Both the position numbers and the translations under genes were made by a program. The notes beneath the pieces were generated by a model. That model was not told the origin of the DNA. It was given only the letters and a program-made list of their open reading frames with translations, and made no database searches. A DNA stretch of 9,742 nucleotides from UBA5499 sp002426275 (GTDB taxonomy: Bacteria > Bacillota > DTU084). The stretch's first letter is position 1, and every line of letters starts with the position of its first letter. The stretch lies in assembly GCA_937888735.1 (NCBI GenBank), contig CALASN010000180.1, forward strand, positions 1 through 9,742. The letters run 5' to 3'. This document shows positions 1 through 5,173 of the stretch, piece after piece.

Positions 1-82
1 CGGGCTTATTATTCAATACTCTTGAAACGGTTGCAGGGCTCACCTTCGCTAAGCTTGCAACATCTCGTATTGTAGACTTCAT
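1..82 (-). CDS. LacI-family transcriptional regulator, N-terminal fragment (runs off the left edge)
   Basis: Only the first 27 residues are inside the window. They begin MKSTIRDVASLAKVS and continue with PATVSRVLNNKP, the signature DNA-binding helix-turn-helix of LacI/GalR repressors: 'IRDVA..A.VS.ATVSRVLN' forms the recognition helix and the start of the hinge. The ATG at 82-80 is preceded by an AGGAG-type ribosome binding site (complement of about 91-96), so the start is secure. The sugar-binding domain lies outside the window, so the effector cannot be inferred. Such repressors usually control an adjacent sugar-uptake or catabolic operon, and often themselves. The only upstream neighbour seen here is an unrelated gene remnant, so the controlled operon must lie to the left or be lost. 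Confidence 0.93.
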   Translation of the reverse strand, partial: MKSTIRDVASLAKVSPATVSRVLNNKP

Positions 83-274
83 CTCAATTCTCCTCGTTTA
101 TTTAAAATGTTTTTATTTCTCCATCTGTGTATAATATACTCCTTTTTTGAAAGAATTCCTGCCATATTTAACGTGAATTTAAACAATTTTTTTTTTTCTG
201 AATTCATTGGGTAAAACGCCTGCTAATCACACCGCTGTTAAATTATCATTTTTTCTCCTCTTAACCATTGCAGT

Positions 275-288
275 TTACGTTAACGCAA
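275..288. promoter_or_regulatory. Operator-like palindrome centred on GTTAAC
   Basis: TTACGTTAACGCAA is symmetric in six of seven base pairs around a perfect CGTTAACG core (278-285). Size and composition fit a dimeric repressor site, and LacI-family proteins bind dyads of this kind. It lies about 190 bp upstream of the LacI-type gene start, so it could be its operator or the operator of a lost divergent operon. The assignment rests on symmetry and proximity only. Confidence 0.35.
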
Positions 289-367
289 TAAATTCCCAAC
301 ATCTCAAATCACTTTAAAACTGTGCTCGCCCTTAGCGAATCAATGCGCATTGAAGAACCGCCTCAGT

Positions 368-401
368 AAGAGGTCAGATCCTTCACAGGTTCTGACCTCT
401 T
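368..401. terminator. Long stem-loop, possible terminator
   Basis: AAGAGGTCAGA (368-378) pairs perfectly with TCTGACCTCTT (391-401), an 11-bp stem. Inside the loop a further CC/GG pair is possible (380-381 with 388-389). The T run after it is only two to three bases long, so it is a weak intrinsic terminator by the usual rule. It lies downstream of the phosphotransferase remnant on the minus strand, where it could end leftward transcription. It could also be the scar or edge of a lost element. Confidence 0.4.
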
Positions 402-402
402 T

Positions 403-451
403 GTGGCGCCTCGCCGGTCTTATAAAATTTAGACTCGCTGCTTGGCGCCAC
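403..451. repeat. 8-bp inverted repeat GTGGCGCC / GGCGCCAC
   Basis: GTGGCGCC at 403-410 is exactly inverted at 444-451, with a 33-bp spacer. Each arm also contains the self-complementary core GGCGCC. It starts one base after the 368-401 hairpin. A small hairpin, ACCGT-ACGGT with a six-base loop (450-465), overlaps its right end. Function unknown. Confidence 0.45.
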
Positions 452-469
452 CGTCTTTCAACGGTAATG

Positions 470-1111
470 TTAGGATAGGAGTTCTACATACCCTTCTGTT
501 CCGTGCACGCGAATTCGTTGCCCATCTTTGATCAATTTGGTAGCGTTTTCTACTCCCACGACTGCTGGCAAGCCATATTCCCGGGCGATAACCGCCCCGT
601 GGGTCATCAGTCCGCCGACTTCGGTGACCAGGCCTTTTATGGATACAAACAATGGTGTCCAGCTGGGGTCAGTGAAGACGGTGACCAGTATATCTCCAGC
701 TTCCAATTCAGCATCTTCCATCTTTAAGATGACGCGCGCCCGTCCCTCTATAACTCCGGAAGAAACTGACAGCCACACAATAGCTTCGGCTGGAAGCTTT
801 TCTCGTTTATACTCGTCTGCGATGACTTCGCCATCAGACGTGATCACGCGCGGGGGAGTTAGTTTTTCATATAATTTGTATTCGTCTTTGCGTTCGCTGA
901 TAAGCTGGCGATCCAGCTTATTTGTGCGTACGACTTCCCGAAGTTCTTCAAAAGTGAGATAGTAGATATCTTCTTTTTCAGGAATAACGTTGGCTTGTAC
1001 GAGTTTTGCGGCTTCTTTCAGCAAAGCCTGCTTATAGACGAAGTAGCGGTTAACCATTCCGTATTTTGGATATTCGCGATAACCGATGAAATTCCGGACT
1101 AGGTCGATCAT
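470..1111 (-). pseudogene. rph: 3' remnant of a rifampicin phosphotransferase-like (PEP-utilising) gene; phosphohistidine swivel domain only
   Basis: The readable part (213 residues from an ATG at 1111, preceded by AGGTGG five bases away) matches the C-terminal end of ATP-dependent rifampicin phosphotransferases, which are about 860-870 residues long. It has the linker motif NFIGYREYPKYG, then the swivel domain with VSSGVIEGRARV, and GGLMTHGAVIAREYG, whose His is the phosphoryl carrier of the family. It ends GTEGYVELLS. The ATP-grasp and rifampicin-binding domains are absent, and upstream sequence becomes AT-rich and unrelated. The frame can be opened up to a TTG at 1183, but those 24 residues look non-homologous and have no ribosome binding site. 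The usual 'GLPVSSG' reads 'WLSVSSG', suggesting relaxed constraint. Antibiotic inactivation is not expected from this fragment. A translated stand-alone phospho-carrier domain is possible but unlikely. Confidence 0.8.
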
Positions 1112-1200
1112 TGCTGCCACCTGCTTCGAGATTACTAATATCATCACGAAAGTAAAAAAAGTTTTTTGCTTAATTTTCTTCAATAAATTTACGATATATC

Positions 1201-1229
1201 TTGTAGAGGGTAATTAGCTGCCGTAATAG
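1201..1229 (+). promoter_or_regulatory. Candidate promoter for the secreted-protein gene
   Basis: TTGTAG (1201-1206) and TAATAG (1224-1229) are separated by 17 bases, the ideal spacing for the housekeeping sigma factor, but each matches the consensus at only three of six positions. It is followed by a leader of about 55 bases with a small hairpin (GAC-GAAA with TTTCGTC, about 1246-1265) before the AGGAG ribosome binding site at 1276-1280. Confidence 0.35.
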
Positions 1230-1290
1230 TAACTTTAGTCTGAAAGACGGAAAGCTCGTTTCGTCAGCTTTATTTAGGAGATCAGAAGTC

Positions 1291-1752
1291 ATGAAAAAAT
1301 CAATTGTGTTCGTACTGTTGCTGTGTCTGACGATGGCGTTTGTCTCTTCAGTTGCTTCGGCGGATCCGGCTCCGCCGCTGTCCGACGTTAAGATCCGTGC
1401 TTTCAAGGCTGAGAATTATGACGATAAATGGAAACATACCCCTCCCAGCTACCCGAAAAACATGTCCGCCTATTCCTTCTCAGGTCCGGCATTAGATATG
1501 TCGGTGATCTATACTGGCTATCCAGATTGGACCCTCACGTTTATTAAAATCGGCGGCAGCCGGTATACCCACCGCGAACTGCTTTACGAACTGCGTTACA
1601 TCTACAGCGGCGGGATAGTCACCGGCTGCGAAGTATATTACCGGATCCCGGCCGCGAAATTGAACGCTTCCAATACCATCAGCGTCACGTCCATGGGATC
1701 AAACGGCGGATCTGCTGACGACGTTTCAACCAACATACGTTTTGTCAAATAA
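1291..1752 (+). CDS. Small secreted protein of unknown function (possibly DUF4879/YolA-like)
   Basis: This 153-residue protein has a classical Sec signal peptide: MKKS, a hydrophobic core at about residues 5-20, and a likely cleavage site ASA|DP after residue 24. The mature part of about 129 residues begins DPAPPLSDVKI. It is rich in aromatic, Gly and Ser residues, has alternating patterns typical of a beta fold, one Cys (113, in GCEVYY), and ends with NTISVTSMGSNGG...STNIRFVK. No lipobox, membrane anchor or catalytic motif is visible, so it is probably released outside the cell. Size and the 'APPLS' start recall the Bacillus secreted proteins grouped as DUF4879 (YolA), but I recognise this only weakly. 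The ATG follows AGGAG at 1276-1280 with a 10-base spacer. It is monocistronic, with its own terminator downstream. Confidence 0.8.
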   Translation: MKKSIVFVLLLCLTMAFVSSVASADPAPPLSDVKIRAFKAENYDDKWKHTPPSYPKNMSAYSFSGPALDMSVIYTGYPDWTLTFIKIGGSRYTHRELLYELRYIYSGGIVTGCEVYYRIPAAKLNASNTISVTSMGSNGGSADDVSTNIRFVK

Positions 1753-1770
1753 CTTTATCCCACTGTAAGC

Positions 1771-1810
1771 AGAGGTTGCCCGTCTTTTGAGGGACAGCCT
1801 CTTTCTCTTT
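1771..1810 (+). terminator. Rho-independent terminator of the secreted-protein gene
   Basis: AGAGGTTGCCC (1771-1781) pairs with GGGACAGCCTCT (1791-1802) to form an 11-bp stem with one bulged A and one G-T pair. The loop is nine bases and the stem is followed by TTTCTCTTT. It ends right at the stop codon of the convergent DUF3307 gene (1809-1811). Confidence 0.8.
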
Positions 1811-2540
1811 AGCGCAGCAAGACTTCGGCAGCCGCGATCCCCAGCAGGGCCAAGAGCACGCTGAGGAGCGTTCCCACCAAATATCTTTCCGCAAAATCCC
1901 GATCGTCCAGCTGCTTGAATCTGGCTATGCTTTTGGCGGCCAGCACCAGCCCCAGCGCCTCCAATTGCCGGCTCAGATACAGAGCGACGATGATAAACCG
2001 CTCAAGGATCCCGATCAGGTAGCCGCAACCTGCCGGGGAATCGTTCTCCAGAGAAATTAAGCTTAAAATTTGTTTAATGAAGCTTGCGGCCGGCGCAGAC
2101 AGGACAATGAACAAAAAAATAAGCGCCGCGCCCCGGTGGATCTGTGCCACAGAGAAATGCTGCCCCAGACCCGCAAGCAGCATCTTGCCGGCCGCATTAA
2201 CCGTTTGCGGCAGCTGAACCGCCAATGTGATCACAAGCAAGTGCAAAAGCTGATCCGCCATGAAAACCCACACCATGGCTCTTTTGGGGCTTGCCAACCG
2301 CCTGAGCAATCTACCTTTCAGCTGGTCAACAGCCCCATGGGAAAACGCGATCAGGAAAACAGCCAGGGCTACATTGGCCAGCGGAGCATACCACAAAAGC
2401 GCCAAGGCCGTCAGGCAGGCATAAATCAGGCAATGCCTGATGAAAACCGTCCGGTTGCCGCTTTTCTCCCGGGCCATCTGCGAGCTTTGAAAAACGAAAT
2501 CGCCCAGAAAATGCGCGGCCAGAGCCAAGAGATATTTCAC
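1809..2540 (-). CDS. DUF3307 family polytopic membrane protein
   Basis: The 243-residue protein has about six hydrophobic segments: roughly residues 3-18, 38-52, 54-68, 90-108, 138-155 and 222-242, with a further partly hydrophobic stretch at 174-202. Polar residues recur in or beside them: H10 and D14 in HFLGDF, Q18, H36, H68 and D72 in SHGAVDQLK, and D96, Q97 and H100 in DQLLHL. This is the arrangement characteristic of DUF3307 (H..GDF..Q, SH..xD, DQ..H). The C-terminal part has GILERFI and AKSIARF, also typical of longer members, then AERYLVGTLLS before the last helix. Function is unknown; the buried His/Asp set would suit a metal site, which is inference. The GTG start at 2540 lies three bases after the satD stop with a GGGAGGG ribosome binding site, so the two are surely co-transcribed and probably translationally coupled. 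Confidence 0.85.
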   Translation of the reverse strand: MKYLLALAAHFLGDFVFQSSQMAREKSGNRTVFIRHCLIYACLTALALLWYAPLANVALAVFLIAFSHGAVDQLKGRLLRRLASPKRAMVWVFMADQLLHLLVITLAVQLPQTVNAAGKMLLAGLGQHFSVAQIHRGAALIFLFIVLSAPAASFIKQILSLISLENDSPAGCGYLIGILERFIIVALYLSRQLEALGLVLAAKSIARFKQLDDRDFAERYLVGTLLSVLLALLGIAAAEVLLR

Positions 2541-2543
2541 CCG

Positions 2544-3362
2544 TCACCCTCCCAACCTCTGCGCCATGAAGCGCCAGGATACCGCGTCAATATTTCTGAG
2601 CTCCACGATCTTTGCCGCCCGTAGGAGCCGATCCATATTCTGTCTCGATGTACCGGCTCTGGCGGCGAGCTTGGTGGAAAATCCCTTTTTCCAAATTGGG
2701 AGAGCTACGGCTGCATTTTCTAAAGCCGCCAAATCAAAGGCCTCCAATGCCACCGGCTCCAGCTCCAGCCGCTTGAGCCTCTTCGCCTGCGCCGCGCTCT
2801 CGGAGGCGATCTTGCCGGCAAACAGCTCCCCTAGATCGCCGAATGCTTTCAGATCCATCTGCTTTTGACACAGAGGGAACACCAGCTCAGAAAGCAGCGT
2901 GATTTGCTGTTGATAATAGCTTTGTTCCGCCGCCAAAAGAGAAGACGCGCCAAGGAGCGCATTTATGTAAAGATCGCCTTCCCCCGCCGAATCAATTACA
3001 GTGCCGGCTTTGACGGCTGCGATAGCGCTCCTTGCCCGATGATATGCGGCTCCGTCCTGTTCGCTGGAAGTGCCCCGGGCTATTTTTACTTCCCACTGTC
3101 CCACTCCTATGCCGCAGCGAATTTGCACCGGCGCCAAAAACAGCCGCAGCAGCCGCGCGTACAGGAACGCGGCCTGCGGAGAAATGAACAGCCCCTGGAC
3201 TTCATCGCCGGCGCTGAAAACCACGTCAAATTGCAGAGCCTGTCTGAAAACGCGATTCAACTTTTCCAGACAAACCTTCAGCAGCTTCTGTATTCGTTCT
3301 CTTTCGCCAATTGAAAATCGTCTGGAATTTACCAGGTCAGCTATTAACGCCGCGTACAGCAT
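2544..3362 (-). CDS. satD: SatD family protein (cyclase-fold-like N-terminal domain plus C-terminal HTH)
   Basis: The 272-residue soluble protein starts at the ATG at 3362, chosen because GAGGTGAG lies just upstream (3374-3367); an upstream TTG at 3389 has no such site. The start YAALIADLVNSR and the motifs FDVVFSAGDEVQGLF (45-59), RCGIGVGQ (82-89) and QDGAAYHRARSA (102-113) fit SatD family proteins. Laid out in order, they resemble class III nucleotide cyclases: an early metal-binding Asp (D9), a second acidic turn (GDE 52-54), an R-x-GIG-x-G strand, and a late 'GxxxxxAxR' helix. This is my inference. Residues 228-250 (FSTKLAARAGTSRQNMDRLL and following) form a helix-turn-helix. SatD was named from the Streptococcus mutans sat acid-tolerance locus; its activity is not established as far as I know. 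The downstream partner is the DUF3307 membrane protein. Confidence 0.82.
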   Translation of the reverse strand: MLYAALIADLVNSRRFSIGERERIQKLLKVCLEKLNRVFRQALQFDVVFSAGDEVQGLFISPQAAFLYARLLRLFLAPVQIRCGIGVGQWEVKIARGTSSEQDGAAYHRARSAIAAVKAGTVIDSAGEGDLYINALLGASSLLAAEQSYYQQQITLLSELVFPLCQKQMDLKAFGDLGELFAGKIASESAAQAKRLKRLELEPVALEAFDLAALENAAVALPIWKKGFSTKLAARAGTSRQNMDRLLRAAKIVELRNIDAVSWRFMAQRLGG

Positions 3363-3387
3363 CAAACTCACCTCATGAAGCGCCAGC

Positions 3388-3440
3388 AAGGCAATGATTT
3401 TTGATTGCTTTATAATAAGGCAAATAAAAAAGGTTGCTTT
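3388..3440. repeat. Two-unit tandem repeat of inverted half-sites in the satD upstream region
   Basis: The unit AAGGCAA-N10-TTGCTTT occurs at 3388-3411 and again at 3417-3440, a period of 29 bp with identical arms and different spacers. Each unit is itself an imperfect inverted repeat (AAGGCAA against TTGCTTT, one mismatch). Between units, TTGCTTTAT-A-ATAAGGCAA (3405-3423) forms a 19-bp near-palindrome with one mismatched pair. A third unit seems to begin at 3446 (AAGGC) before the ilvD palindrome. It covers positions 26-78 upstream of the satD start codon, where a promoter and operator would be expected. A dimeric regulator with half-site TTGC(C/T)TT is the simplest reading. Confidence 0.55.
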
Positions 3441-3473
3441 ATCCGAAGGCCCAGGGCCGGATCCGGCCCTGGG
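3426..3473 (-). terminator. Strong GC-rich palindrome after ilvD, probable operon terminator
   Basis: 3450-3473 is a perfect 24-bp palindrome: CCCAGGGCCGG and its complement meet at a GGATCC centre. It starts eight bases past the ilvD stop codon on the minus strand. A run of six T on that strand lies about 18 bases further (3431-3426), longer than usual for an intrinsic terminator, so efficiency is uncertain. The palindrome also works as a very stable mRNA 3' end. With satD next on the same strand, it separates the two operons. Confidence 0.6.
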
Positions 3474-3481
3474 TCCGGCAG

Positions 3482-5143
3482 CTAATCCTGGAAAACCGCG
3501 CCCGTATTGGCGGAAGTGACCAACTTGGCGTAACGGGCCAAGTATCCGGTCCTGATCTTAGGCTCTTGGGGCCGCCAGGCAACACGGCGCTTTGCCAGTT
3601 CCTCCTCTGAGACCAAAAGCTGCAGCTTCTTATTGGGAATATCGATGGCGATCAGATCTCCCTCTTGGACCAGAGCGATTGGTCCGCCCTGAGCGGCTTC
3701 AGGCGAAACATGGCCGATGGCAGCTCCGCGGGTGGCGCCGGAGAAGCGTCCGTCCGTGATCAGCGCCACATCTTTATCCAGTCCCATCCCCACCACAGCG
3801 GAAGTGGGCTGCAACATTTCTCTCATGCCCGGTCCCCCCTTGGGACCCTCATAGCGGATCACGATCACATCGCCCTTGTTGATTTTGTGCCCCAGGATCG
3901 CCTCCACAGCTTCCTCATCGGACTGAAACACCCGGGCCGGTCCCCTGTGGGTGAGCATTTCAGGCGCAACCGCAGACTGTTTCACAATCCCGCCGTCCGG
4001 CGCCAAGTTCCCCCACAGCACAGCAAGCCCGCCTTGGGAATGATAGGCGTTTTCCACAGAGTGGATCACCTCTGGATTGAGGTTGCGGCTGCCGGAGGCG
4101 ATCTGACCGACAGTGAGGCCGCTGACCGTCTTCTGCTCCAAATTCAGAAGGTTTGCCTTGGCAAGCTCAGCCAGCACAGCCGGAATGCCGCCCGCCTGAT
4201 CCAGGTCCACCATGTGGTAATTTCCGCCCGGTCGCAAAGAACAAATATGAGGCGTCTTTTCGCTGATTTGATTGATCATTTTCAGATCGATCTTCTTGCC
4301 GGCCGCGTGGGCAATGGCAGGCAAGTGGAGGGCGGTGTTGGTGGAGCAGCCTAAGGCCATATCCACGGTGAGCGCGTTGACGAACGCCTCCTCTGTGAGC
4401 AGCTGCGACGGCAGGATCTGCTGACGCCACAAATCCACGATCCTCATGCCCGCTTTTTTGGCCAGCCTGATCCTGGCGGCATAGGCAGCCGGCACAGTGC
4501 CATTGCCAGGCAAAGCCAGGCCCAAGACTTCTGCCAGACAGTTCATGGAGTTGGCGGTGAACATCCCCGAACAGGAGCCGCAACCTGGGCAGGCTGAATC
4601 CTCAAGTTGGGAGAGCTCTTCCGGGCTCATGGCGCCGGCGCTCACAGCTCCCACCCCTTCGAAGAGGGTGTTCAGATCCGTGGCTTTGCCCTGGAAATGT
4701 CCCGGCAGCATCGGACCGCCGCTGATGACAATGGCCGGCAGGTCCAGCCTAGCCGCGGCCATCAGCATTCCGGGGACGATTTTATCGCAATTGGGAATTA
4801 AAACTAGGGCGTCCAAAGCGTGGGCTTTGGCCATGATCTCAATGGAGTCTGCAATCAGCTCCCTGCTGGCCAGAGAATAATGCATCCCGTCATGGCCCAT
4901 GGCGATCCCATCGCAAACGCCGATGGTGCCAAATTCAATGGGCGTTCCTCCGGCCATTCTGATTCCCGCTTGCACAGCCTGACTTATCTGATCTAAATGA
5001 ATGTGACCGGGAATGATCGTATTGGCCGCATTGGCGATGCCAATCAACGGCCTTTCCAATTCCTCATCCGTATAACCCATAGCCTTAAAAAGGGAACGGT
5101 GGGGCGCCCGCTCTATTCCCTTTTTCGCTTGATCGCTGATCAA
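3482..5143 (-). CDS. ilvD: Dihydroxy-acid dehydratase
   Basis: 553 residues, the normal family length. IlvD dehydrates 2,3-dihydroxy-3-methylbutanoate and -pentanoate to the 2-oxoacid precursors of valine/leucine and isoleucine in the cytoplasm. Seen here: KKGIERAPHRSL near the start, PGHIHL (45-50), DGIAMGHDGM (78-87), NCDKIVPGM (118-126), CPGCGSCSGMFTANSM (185-200), and near the end TDGRFSGATRGAAIGHVSPEA. Cys119 and Cys191 sit in the cluster-binding motifs. The PGH motif in place of PCN points to the oxygen-sensitive [4Fe-4S] class like the E. coli enzyme. 'IANAANTIIPGH' replaces the more common 'NSWNEIVPGH'. The start is TTG (5143), supported by GGGGGTGG five bases upstream and by alignment to the family N-terminus. 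It follows argH by 30 bases with no terminator between, so it is probably the last gene of the arg transcript. Confidence 0.97.
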   Translation of the reverse strand: MISDQAKKGIERAPHRSLFKAMGYTDEELERPLIGIANAANTIIPGHIHLDQISQAVQAGIRMAGGTPIEFGTIGVCDGIAMGHDGMHYSLASRELIADSIEIMAKAHALDALVLIPNCDKIVPGMLMAAARLDLPAIVISGGPMLPGHFQGKATDLNTLFEGVGAVSAGAMSPEELSQLEDSACPGCGSCSGMFTANSMNCLAEVLGLALPGNGTVPAAYAARIRLAKKAGMRIVDLWRQQILPSQLLTEEAFVNALTVDMALGCSTNTALHLPAIAHAAGKKIDLKMINQISEKTPHICSLRPGGNYHMVDLDQAGGIPAVLAELAKANLLNLEQKTVSGLTVGQIASGSRNLNPEVIHSVENAYHSQGGLAVLWGNLAPDGGIVKQSAVAPEMLTHRGPARVFQSDEEAVEAILGHKINKGDVIVIRYEGPKGGPGMREMLQPTSAVVGMGLDKDVALITDGRFSGATRGAAIGHVSPEAAQGGPIALVQEGDLIAIDIPNKKLQLLVSEEELAKRRVAWRPQEPKIRTGYLARYAKLVTSANTGAVFQD

Positions 5144-5173
5144 TTATGCCACCCCCATAAATTTAAAGAATAT

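Larger units (their letters stand above)
83..469. other. Gene-free AT-rich stretch with regulatory-looking sequence
   Basis: No convincing gene on either strand. The left part holds the LacI-type gene's ribosome binding site and an interrupted palindrome, GTATA-A-TATAC (129-139), which would be the natural -10 region for leftward transcription; no good -35 is visible. An 11-base T run lies near 187-197. Further right are an operator-like palindrome (275-288) and two consecutive inverted repeats (368-401 and 403-451), listed separately. A short plus-strand frame stays open from about 284 to 478 but has no good start or ribosome binding site, so I do not call it a gene. Confidence 0.6.

Noticed and set aside
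284..478. A plus-strand frame open through the inverted repeats, usable from TTG at 350
   Set aside because: About 42 residues, no ribosome binding site, no ATG start, and it runs through hairpin arms; likely chance.
1170..1406. A 78-codon minus-strand frame overlapping the start of the secreted-protein gene
   Set aside because: Mostly antisense to the signal peptide region of a well-supported gene, no ribosome binding site, and low-complexity AT-rich sequence at its end with no recognisable homology.
1809..3362. SatD-DUF3307 as a proven antiviral cyclase system
   Set aside because: The cyclase resemblance is motif-level only, no other defence genes are nearby, and SatD occurs in housekeeping contexts; kept as a hypothesis, not a call.
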